From assembly GCF_910592395.1 (NCBI RefSeq), contig NC_088310.1, positions 27,235,491 through 27,299,490 on the forward strand: a stretch of 64,000 nucleotides of DNA, read 5' to 3'. The notes beneath the pieces were generated by a model, which saw only the letters and a list, made by a program, of their open reading frames with translations, did no database searches and was not told the origin of the DNA. The position numbers and the translations under genes are program-made. Of this stretch, positions 50,580-61,600 are shown piece after piece; position 1 is the first letter of the stretch, and the number at the start of each line of letters is the position of its first letter. Source of the DNA: Lineus longissimus (Eukaryota; Nemertea; Pilidiophora; Heteronemertea; Lineidae).

Positions 50580-50827
50580 AATACTTGACTTGCCAAACTC
50601 AGCTCGACGCCGAACTGCAGCGCCACTCGCGGACAAAGATAGAACAACTCGACATTTTTTTCACCGGTTTTCTCGCTGCGCATGCGTACCAGCGGAAATC
50701 AACAAAAGATGACGCTGGTACGCATGTGCAGCAAGAAAACCGGTGAAAAAAATGTCGAGTTGTTCTATCTTTGTCCGCGAGTGGCGCTGCAGTTCGGCGT
50801 CGAGCTGAGTTTGGCAAGTCAAGTATT
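50580..50827. mobile_element. 248 bp near-perfect palindrome (fold-back element)
   Basis: Arms 50580-50694 and 50713-50827 (115 bp each) are inverse complements with only a few mismatches, around an 18 bp loop. The outer end is AATACTTGACTTGCCAAACT with its complement. The arms are GC-rich and CpG-bearing in an AT-rich intron. ORFs here on both strands arise from the symmetry. There are no coding or tRNA features. It is unrelated to the TGTGAC fold-back family. Confidence 0.92.
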
Positions 50828-51310
50828 CAATCTTATCCCAATCAAGTTCAGTCCTAACCTTGATAACTTGTGGCAGTGTTTAAGGGCAATGTTTTCCATC
50901 AAATATTCAAAGTTGAGTAGTGAAACATAACATTAAATCCATGTGGTTTTTGGAGGCTATGATGATGGCATCCAAACATCAAATTCGTCAAGCTTCTGTG
51001 ATAAAACAGGTAATTCGTTTATTTGGCCTCATGATGGACATCTAACATCCAGGTAATACAGCTAATGGATACATGGCCAAATATTGAGTAATTAGGAGAA
51101 GAACCACTGAATACCTGGTCCAGGCTCCAGGGACATTTTCCTATAACTGACGAACATCAACTGTATTAGCTAATTAATCAGTAGAGTTAATGATGACTTC
51201 CTTGAGTGTGTGCTGGATGTTGCTGGATATTGCACTTCACAGTGACGTTGAAGATATGGGTTATCCAAAGCCAAATGCAGCTGTAGTCACCACTTAGAGG
51301 ATATATAGAA

Positions 51311-51570
51311 CCGATCTCGATGGCCTAGTGGTTAAGGCGCCCGCCCTGGAACGGAAGGTCGAAGGTTCGAGGCCCGCTGGTAACCTCTTTCCGATGCGGC
51401 CGGTTGGTTAGCCGCCAGCTAGTTAAATACAGGGTACAAACTGCCTTCTCGCCAGGCGCCTGGCATTAGAGATAGGAGTTTGGAAGTGAAGAGTGTCTCA
51501 TAAGCCAAAAAGCTGGCTGGCCCTTTCATTAGGGGTGACACTATAATAAACAAACTTTACTTTACTTACT
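51311..51570 (+). mobile_element. tRNA-derived SINE, second family
   Basis: The head carries an A box (TGGCCTAGTGG, 51321-51331) and a B box (GGTTCGAGGCC, 51364-51374), followed by a body (GCCGCCAGCTAGTTAAATAC, AGGCGCCTGGCATTAGAG) and an A/T-rich tail (AATAAACAAACTTTACTTTA). It is unrelated in body to the SINE at 44222. Internal promoter boxes look intact. There is no clear target-site duplication. Confidence 0.85.
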
Positions 51571-54500
51571 ATAGAGCTAAAAAATATGACAGTCAACTAT
51601 CAGCAGCAGGACAATGCAGTTGACAATCAACATTGTCACAGACCATCAAATCATACTGAAATATTAGCAAGAGTTAAAATGGACACCACAATGATGTTAG
51701 TCAATACTTACGATATTACACTGAATATTTAATAGCACAAACAGACATTTCCGATATAAACTGTGTTGCATGTTGGAAATCTATACAACTGCTATTCAGA
51801 AATTGGTTTCATGATTAATGTCGTTCGCTTAACTGCTGACGATACAAATAGGCAATACATTGCTATCAAAATTAATTCAGCAATTCTATGGACACATTAG
51901 AAATGTCCTGAGTATTCTATTACAGCAACAACCTTAAACAACCACCCACCCCAACCCCAAAGAAACGCGGTCTGCGAGGTACAGTATGTTCATGTTGGAA
52001 CCATATCGCAAGCGCCGAGGAAAGAATCCCGATAAGCAGCTTTTAAGACAAGTCTTACTTAGACGGCCGAAACAGTAGCTAGCCGATTATAGCAAATACT
52101 GATCTTCTTACCCAATCAATTTCATCCCATCTCTCGGTTGCGATCAGTTATATAGGGTTGTATCATTAAAGTACGCTACACTCTACTCTATCAGACTCTG
52201 TCAAACCTTTCTCATCCCAATTATCTGTTGATGGAAGAGGCTGGTGATAAATCTCTCATGCTTGGCAGCATAAACTATTTCTGCCTACAAATGAGGATTT
52301 TGGTAGACCATCATGTAGTAATATGATGCTGATGGATATGTTCCTCATGGGGGAGGAAATTTAGTGATAATTGATACAACATCTATCTGGTTTGACACAT
52401 GTCCTGTAAATTTGTGGAACCGCCTACCATCAAAGCCTCACATGGCAGAATTCTTTGAGTCTTTAAAGTTGCTCCAGTTCCATGCCATCCCACAACACCT
52501 TTTGGTGCAACGGTATTGTACCAGCAGCAACCTCAACCTGATAAGAATCATCATGGACACATTATTCAAGCTCTCACCATCTTTCACTGAGAAAGCTCTG
52601 AACACATTTCCTTCAGTAATCCCTCAGCAACTTGCCGAGAATAATGAAAGGGGTAGCGAGCTATCAAGCAAAACACAGTGAAAGAAGTTATCAGTACCAT
52701 GCCAAAACCATTCATGTCATACCTCCTAGGAAGCAATTTCTAATTACAATATTTTTTCTTATTCAAACAATTTACCAGAAACACTCGTCATGGCTTTTCA
52801 CAGTAAATTAAAGAACAATTTACGGCATCAGCAGATTGACATGAGATCAAAAGCAATTAGTAAATCGTTCCTTCTTTTCTTGTTATCCACTACTCCAACT
52901 GCCAGGGGAAACTGGTCGATTTAATGAGCATGCAGAGATGTTTAGCAAGCGCTGTCAAGTCTTCCCTCCTGTTTGATCACACAATATGCATGCATTTGCT
53001 GAGAGCCTCAAGACCAGTTGGGATTACTGCTCTTGCGACAACCTTCTATGGCCAACAAAGATGAGGGAATCCGTCACACTCCAACTTGAAGACGATTTTG
53101 CTCAGACGTGACAATGGAAATACAGTGACTTGCCAAAGGCCAGAAACCCGGGCACTGTTCATCTAATGAGCATCACACTAACCACGCTGCCCATCATTAC
53201 CTACAAAGACAATTCTCAGGTCTTCATCTCAGTAAGCTGAACAGCTATTAGCTCCCTTACTCACACTGTTTCAATGCTGCCAAAGCTGGGCCTTTCCTTT
53301 GGCATGTCCTCTCCACTGTATGATGAAGATATTTTCATTTAACTGGTAGCTACACTTCTCATGACTGATACTGTGTGAATGAGGTGCAAGTGGGAGACTC
53401 TATTGGGATGTTCTCACAGCAGAGACCTTGGACATCGATTGACAAGTAATGCCATGGAGATTATTCCACACGCTGCAATCCACTGTCACCTTGATCTTGT
53501 CATTATAATCCTGCTGTGGTTATCTGTCTGGTTCGGAGTTACAATATCCCATCAAACAGCTCAATTCTGTCAGTTTGTGTCGACAAGTCCACGCTCGAAC
53601 ATTTCAAAGGCAGGTAACTCAAGAGGGTTAAAAAACTTTTGTTCAAATTGTCATCTCCAGATTTTTACCTAAAGAGTGATTTTAAAAAGTAAACCAGTGG
53701 GTGGTCATCGCCTCAACTCTCGGCAAAGATCATACACATCTAGGCAAGAACGAAATCAACTGCCATTCACACATTGATTGCCTTAGCAAAGATGTTCCTC
53801 ATGTAATGCTTGAAAAATCTCATATGACCCAAGACATCCTCTAGCGAAAATAGATCAAAGACAAAAAGCCTACACCTCAAGTATATGGTGAGGGAAGAGG
53901 AACATGAATGGCCATTATGAAAATGTGTTGACTATACTGGAGGATAACAAAAGTTCATAAAAAAGCCTCCCAAAATAGATAACACTTATAACTTTTTCCG
54001 TAGCTGCCAAGCCTAAAGCATTTCTTGCTTTGTCTGTCTGACAATCCATCAGAATATGAAAACCTGATATATTGATGTGTCATCAATAAACGTGTACCTG
54101 ACAAGCAATTCATATCAGGGTTGCGGAATTTCTTCAGAACAATAGGCAGATGGTTAAAAACTTAATTGATACCACCCTTAAGGTATTCGTTAGGTTCTTC
54201 CAGAAAGCCAAACCTAGCCACTCAAGGACAAGATAACACCTTTGAGATTATTCTTGTAATCAATATTTAAACGTGATTATTTCTCAGGCTAATGGTAAGG
54301 AAATTTGATAATGGAGATTTTTCAAAATCTCATCTCTTGCAGGTTACACATTTATGAAGTGACGCTGAACAGGCGTCACTGACTAATGCAACTTTTATGC
54401 TGCTGCTCATATTGGCATGTGACTATTGGAAACGACATTAAGCTGAAACCTAAAATTCATCCATTTTTTAAAAAGAAAAGGTATCCAAGTCAAATTGGTT

Positions 54501-54621
54501 CTTGACTAATTCTCACTACTTACTCCACCGTGATTTTGGTGAACTTTTTGACAACGTTTTGCGACACCCCATCCAAGATCTTGTTCAGAGCAGATATGAT
54601 GACAAGATGTGTGACCCTTAC

Positions 54622-54709
54622 CTGATGTGCTTGTTCTATCTCCTTACTCCAGTTCTTTTTACCACTACTTATGATTCGCTTGCATAGATACTGGTCACTG
54701 TCTTCATAC
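54622..54709 (-). CDS. Candidate upstream exon of the MyTH4-FERM gene
   Basis: 88 bp between a strong acceptor (CTCTTCGCAG) and a GTAAGG donor, reading YEDSDQYLCKRIISSGKK, then NWSKEIEQAHQ, and ending in phase 0. The splice sites and charged helix-like composition suggest a real exon on the same strand as the downstream gene. No family motif confirms it. Confidence 0.45.
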
Positions 54710-56622
54710 CTGCGAAGAGAAAGCAACAACTGGTTAGGAAGTCAGCATCAGGGATGACCAAAGTGGTTCAAAATCTGAGCTGTATTCAACATGAGCAACT
54801 CCAAGAATGAATAGTCAATTTCATCTTTGGCAGTTTCTTAGGCTTTCCCTTCCATCATTGTTGGGGACACACTGACTACGCTGAAAGATGACTCTCTTCT
54901 AATGATATCAGTCAGATCTATCTTGATCTAACACCCGGACTTTCTTGTTAGAATCGGCGAATTCAAAAGAGACAGCGACAATCCAGCAGATGAAAGCCCT
55001 GAGCTTATTTCACAGTCATTTAAGCACCCCAAGGGATGAGTGGCTATCAAAATTCAAGACCAGGAGACAGAAGATAGCAGTCGAATGCACTTCAAATAGA
55101 GATCAGACTGTCAGAAACCCTGATGCGTCTTCAGCGGTGAATTCTAAACCGTAATAACCAGTCAATTCATCAGGACCGCACATCCTGTCAAAACCCCTAG
55201 CCATTACTTTGCATGGCTATTGAACAAGACTTTAGATCAAAGCACAATAATCAGAGGTTAATCAAGCACCAATAGATATGAACCGCCTCTCTTGGACACC
55301 TTGGTTTGGTAGAATACCAACTCAATCATTATGGCCTTGAGGGACTATTGATCCAGGGAATGTGCACCGCTGAGGGGAAGAATAGCAAGGAGCCAGTACA
55401 TGGACAGCACATCATTAGTCGTGTTGGAAATGTTATCATCATGACCATCACAAGTTTTAGTCTAGTTTGAGCTTTAGGTGACAATCTAAAGGCAGGAAAA
55501 GGATATACAATCTAGACACATTTGTTCTGGTTGACAGGTAGCAACATCAGGAGTCATGTCTTAAGTTTGACTGCAGGAAACGTATGCGAACATGCATTCG
55601 ATTTACCAAAGATAAATCGGACTCATTTGAATATGTAGTCACCAACACCACAGACGTCTTTATAAGTCTGTTCATCAAGTTATTTTACTTTCCCGAGAGC
55701 TGCCAGCCAGTCATTTGGTAAACATCTTCGTTCTGAAGGTTGCCAATCGTTATATTTTCTTAATGCCACGGCAGGTTAGCGTCATTCTGCTGAGATCGAT
55801 CAAGCTTGTTGGTCAGTGATGAATTAGTCTCTGTCATTCAATCGATTGACAGCTTGTTAAGAAACGTCTGTTTGACCAACTGATTGGATGGGTGCTGGTG
55901 ATACTTACCAGGATACGACACTGGCTTGTTTATTTGAGGGTCACTCGAAAACTAGATGATGGATGAGCCATTTGGTCTATTTGTAAAGTAGCTCAAAGAA
56001 GTTTGTTTGGTGTCAAACTGAGAAATACTGCACCGCCACCTTCCAGACGATGTGTGATGGAAAAGTTTGACAACCTAGTACATTTTTAGAGAGGAAGATA
56101 TACTTTATGACTGCGTGCACAGAACAAGTGAAGAAAGGAAGCTTCTCTTGGGATTCTCTCCAAACCAGGCCAATGCTCTTTTATTGAGTCATTGGGTGAT
56201 ATGAATAAAGACTAGCAAATGCTTTTATCTAAAACTTCATGTACATTTACACTGGGCCTTTCTGTACAAAACTGAAGTAAAAGCAATTGCTAGACTTTAT
56301 TCATATCACCCATGGTGTGTATAGTAAAATATGCAATATATCCATCTACAAAAGAAACATACAGTAGCAAGAATAATATCATACAAACTAGTTATCATGT
56401 TGATTGTAGAAAATAAAACCCAAGATACATAGTACGATGGCAAAAAGGAAGAATACGAAGAGGGGGGATCTATTTTCTTATCAGACGAGAGAAACAAATT
56501 GGCCTCTTTGAAGTATGCAATGTGTGAGATCTTCTGTAGTTATTTCTACCAAAGATTAACCAGACCTTCAGTGCATTGATATACACCATTATACATTGAA
56601 AGCACAGCTGAGCCGGACCAAC

Positions 56623-56731
56623 CTGATTTGACTCTATAAATGCAATACCCACCACAGAATGTCCATTTGGATGAAAAAGATATACATGATCTTTCTTTGA
56701 TGTTACTTCCCAAGAGCATTTTGTGCTTTTT
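56623..56731 (-). CDS. Candidate upstream exon of the MyTH4-FERM gene
   Basis: 109 bp between an acceptor (TCTATTCTTAG) and a weak GTTGGT donor. It reads KSTKCSWEVTSKKDHVYLFH, then PNGHSVVGIAFIESNQ, ending in phase 0. The alternating pattern suggests a beta-rich fold (SH3-, PH- or FERM-like strands). It cannot join 54622-54709 directly because of phase, so at least one exon between them would be missing from my reading. Confidence 0.4.
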
Positions 56732-58655
56732 CTAAGAATAGATGACACATTGTTGGAAATTCAGCTTACGTGTGCATGTAATATACCATGCGTGTAGCAG
56801 GTAAATGAAAGAAGGTTTTGGCCTCCGTTCCAACAATATATAGATAGTGAGTCCCCAACTGCAATGTCAGCGCCATCTACACTTTTGATTTCTTTAATGC
56901 CTCCCCTCTTGATCAGTATGGAAGCCAAAGTTGCAATGATTCATAACATAAAGTGACATCTCTGACATGTTTCTTCCAACTTGTTTAACTATAGAAACAA
57001 AACATCACCTGCACATCTCAATGTCAGCCCCCAAGGGCACACTGATAAACGTTATTTTCCGTTGGGAATCCTCCTGTTCACAAGTCTATCAGAAAACACC
57101 GCTGTGAAAACCTTTAGGCTACGACTGTTTCATCAAATGACAGAACAGACAGATGGTGCAGTAAGTTTGAAGGTCTGTCCCTGTCATATGAAGTGGGACA
57201 AATGTTTCATCCCTCATATCTTAAAATCAACATCCTTTCTCAAAAAGCATTTTCAAAAGGTCATCTTGATAAACTTCACCTAACAATACTAAGGACCACT
57301 GCACCTAAAAGAAGAACTCGGCTGAAAATATCTGTCATCGAGCAGAATAACCCAAACTGTTTCCAAATGACAACAATATATTGCTCCACCCTGGTATAAA
57401 GGTATCAGTATCACCCAATTCCACATTCCACATTCCACATTCCACATCCACATTCACATTCACATACGAAGTGCAAAAACCAAAGTTTTTGAGGCATTTT
57501 TTTCATCCAAATGAAAAACAGTACATATTGGGAAAGCATCATCAGATCTTTTGTGACTCCTCGGAATGGATCTGTTGGTGGTAGCCACTTTAGAGACAAA
57601 ATGACATATCTGGTGGGAAATGACATATGGCATTATCATATATATCGACCAACATTTTGGGTTTAACCATGGGTGTGCGAATACTAGCTGCTTGTAGCAT
57701 CTACTTTATATATGCATGTAGAGGTGGGGGCGTGGGGCCCGAGTCTACTCAACATTCGGGGAATAATTATTCATTCAGACAGTTTCTGAAGGACCTGTCA
57801 AGGATAACATAACCTCCTAATCCAGTGCCTACCTCTTCACTTTATTCATTACACACGAAAATCCCCATCTGCAACACACGTATGTGCCACTGGCAATCAG
57901 TTATTCGATGACAGAAACAAAACAAGTAGAACTTTTGCCAATTGCCCTCAATCTCATTGACGCTTTGAAGCAACAGAATTCCCCACTTGCGTATTCCGGT
58001 CCAACACTTGATTTTTATCACTTCATTCATAGTCAGTAGGCATCGACCAAAACTTAATTAGTGTGTTGGACCTAAACGAATTTCTTGCTTGTTATTCATC
58101 ATGTCAATATGTCGATGGGTACAGCACAGTAATTCTAGCCAGCTTTTTCTACCACAGGACAATTTTTGACGAAAAAATACTGCGTTGAGATCTGAGCATC
58201 AAGAACTCTCTAATCACATGAAGAAGTGGCCTAACTGAGAATCGAGCATCTGAGGCGAGAGGCGCTGCACTTATTTGTTCAAAATTAATCTGCTGCGCTA
58301 CTTTGACAATTCTAACTGGGACTGGATACGTTTTTTATACAAAGATCTAATGAATGGATGTTCTCTCTTCTCTATCTATTGGGTGCTTCATCAGTAACAT
58401 AAGAAACCAATTATTTGCAATCGACATGAAAAACTAGCTTATTGCATGTATTCAGTTGGCCATCCCTCCTAGGATATCTTGAGAATGGACACTTGATGCC
58501 CATCGACTCGCTTGCAGCAATAGTGACAACTTGATACCAGAATATTACAGATCTTAGAATGCCATCCTTAGGTAAAGTATTGAGGTCGGCAACTCAGATG
58601 CTGCATTTTATTGGAGAAATATCCTATTAGGATGTTATCAATGCTAAACTAGGCA
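56732..58655. other. No gene supported; small microsatellite
   Basis: Contains a short simple repeat of CCACATT/CCACATTCACATT type at about 57420-57466. Short ORFs on both strands have no recognisable features. May be intron of the MyTH4-FERM gene or intergenic. Confidence 0.4.
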
Positions 58656-61600
58656 AGCACACACAGGCAACGAGACATGGTTAGCCCTTACTAAAGTTGA
58701 GAAATGTTTGAGGCAGAAATCAGGCGTGTACTGGTTAGTTGACTAATACTCTCATAAGGACACACAGGCAATGAGACATGGTTAGTCCTTACTAAAGTTG
58801 AGAAATGTTTGAGGCAGAAATCAGGCGTGTACTGGTTAGTTGACTAATACTCTCATAAGGACACACAGGCAATGAGACATGGTTAGCCCTTACTAAAGTT
58901 GAGAAACGTTTGAGGCAGAAATCAGGCGTGTACTGGTTAGTTGACTAATACTCTCATAAGGACACACAGGCAATGAGACATGGTTAGTCCTTACTAAAGT
59001 TGAGAAATGTTTGAGGCAGAAATCAGGCGTGTACTGGTTAGTTGACTAATACTCTCATAAGGACACACAGGCAATGAGACATGGTTAGTCCTTACTAAAG
59101 TTGAGAAACGTTTGAGGCAGAAATCAGGCGTGTACTGGTTAGTTGACTAATACTCTCATAAGGACACACAGGCAATGAGACATGGTTAGTCCTTACTAAA
59201 GTTGAGAAACGTTTGAGGCAGAAATCAGGCGTGTACTGGTTAGTTGACTAATACTCTCATAAGGACACACAGGCAATGAGACATGGTTAGCCCTTACTAA
59301 AGTTGAGAAACGTTTGAGGCAGAAATCAGGCGTGTACTGGTTAGTTGACTAATACTCTCATAAGGACACACAGGCAATGAGACATGGTTAGCCCTTACTA
59401 AAGTTGAGAAATGTTTGAGGCAGAAATCAGGTGTGTACTGGTTAGTTGACTAATACTCTCATAAGGACACACAGGCAATGAGACATGGTTAGCCCTTACT
59501 AAAGTTGAGAAATGTTTGAGGCAGAAATCAGGCGTGTACTGGTTAGTTGACTAATACTCTCATAAGGACACACAGGCAATGAGACATGGTTAGCCCTTAC
59601 TAAAGTTGAGAAACGTTTGAGGCAGAAATCAGGCGTGTACTGGTTAGTTGACTAATACTCTCATAAGGACACACAGGCAATGAGACATGGTTAGCCCTTA
59701 CTAAAGTTGAGAAATGTTTGAGACAGAAATCAGGCGTGTACTGGTTAGTTGACTAATACTCTCATAAGGACACACAGGCAATGAGACATGGTTAGCCCTT
59801 ACTAAAGTTGAGAAATGTTTGAGGCAGAAATCAGGCGTGTACTGGTTAGTTGACTAATACTCTCATAAGGACACACAGGCAATGAGACATGGTTAGCCCT
59901 TACTAAAGTTGAGAAACGTTTGAGGCAGAAATCAGGCGTGTACTGGTTAGTTGACTAATACTCTCATAAGGACACACAGGCAATGAGACATGGTTAGCCC
60001 TTACTAAAGTTGAGAAACGTTTGAGGCAGAAATCAGGCGTGTACTGGTTAGTTGACTAATACTCTCATAAGGACACACAGGCAATGAGACATGGTTAGTC
60101 CTTACTAAAGTTGAGAAATGTTTGAGGCAGAAATCAGGCGTGTACTGGTTAGTTGACTAATACTCTCATAAGGACACACAGGCAATGAGACATGGTTAGT
60201 CCTTACTAAAGTTGAGAAACGTTTGAGGCAGAAATCAGGCGTGTACTGGTTAGTTGACTAATACTCTCATAAGGACACACAGGCAATGAGACATGGTTAG
60301 TCCTTACTAAAGTTGAGAAACGTTTGAGGCAGAAATCAGGCGTGTACTGGTTAGTTGACTAATACTCTCATAAGGACACACAGGCAATGAGACATGGTTA
60401 GTCCTTACTAAAGTTGAGAAACGTTTGAGGCAGAAATCAGGCGTGTACTGGTTAGTTGACTAATACTCTCATAAGGACACACAGGCAATGAGACATGGTA
60501 AGTCCTTACTAAAGTTGAGAAATGTTTGAGGCAGAAATCAGGCGTGTACTGGTTAGTTGACTAATACTCTCATAAGGACACACAGGCAATGAGACATGGT
60601 TAGTCCTTACTAAAGTTGAGAAATGTTTGAGGCAGAAATCAGGCGTGTACTGGTTAGTTGACTAATACTCTCATAAGGACACACAGGCAATGAGACATGG
60701 TTAGTCCTTACTAAAGTTGAGAAATGTTTGAGGCAGAAATCAGGCGTGTACTGGTTAGTTGACTAATACTCTCATAAGGACACACAGGCAATGAGACATG
60801 GTTAGTCCTTACTAAAGTTGAGAAACGTTTGAGGCAGAAATCAGGCGTGTACTGGTTAGTTGACTAATACTCTCATAAGGACACACAGGCAATGAGACAT
60901 GGTTAGTCCTTACTAAAGTTGAGAAATGTTTGAGGCAGAAATCAGGCGTGTACTGGTTAGTTGACTAATACTCTCATAAGGACACACAGGCAATGAGACA
61001 TGGTTAGCCCTTACTAAAGTTGAGAAACGTTTGAGGCAGAAATCAGGCGTGTACTGGTTAGTTGACTAATACTCTCATAAGGACACACGGGCAATGAGAC
61101 ATGGTTAGTCCTTACTAAAGTTGAGAAACGTTTGAGGCAGAAATCAGGCGTGTACTGGTTAGTTGACTAATACTCTCATAAGGACACACAGGCAATGAGA
61201 CATGGTTAGTCCTTACTAAAGTTGAGAAACGTTTGAGGCAGAAATCAGGCGTGTACTGGTTAGTTGACTAATACTCTCATAAGGACACACAGGCAATGAG
61301 ACATGGTTAGCCCTTACTAAAGTTGAGAAACGTTTGAGGCAGAAATCAGGCGTGTACTGGTTAGTTGACTAATACTCTCATAAGGACACACAGGCAATGA
61401 GACATGGTTAGCCCTTACTAAAGTTGAGAAACGTTTGAGGCAGAAATCAGGCGTGTACTGGTTAGTTGACTAATACTCTCATAAGGACACACAGGCAATG
61501 AGACATGGTTAGCCCTTACTAAAGTTGAGAAACGTTTGAGGCAGAAATCAGGCGTGTACTGGTTAGTTGACTAATACTCTCATAAGGACACACAGGCAAT

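Larger units (their letters stand above)
49870..54621. other. Long intron or intergenic stretch
   Basis: Apart from the palindrome at 50580-50827 and the SINE at 51311-51570, I find no exon with good borders and a recognisable product. The plus ORF 52364-52681 is discussed as a finding. Confidence 0.4.

Noticed and set aside
50465-50930. ORFs on both strands across 50465-50930
   Set aside because: They run through the arms of a 248 bp palindrome, so the same sequence is read twice; no protein family features.
57411-58030. Minus ORFs that might be further MyTH4-FERM gene exons
   Set aside because: Translations are interrupted by low-complexity Cys/Glu runs from a CCACATT repeat or lack acceptable splice sites.
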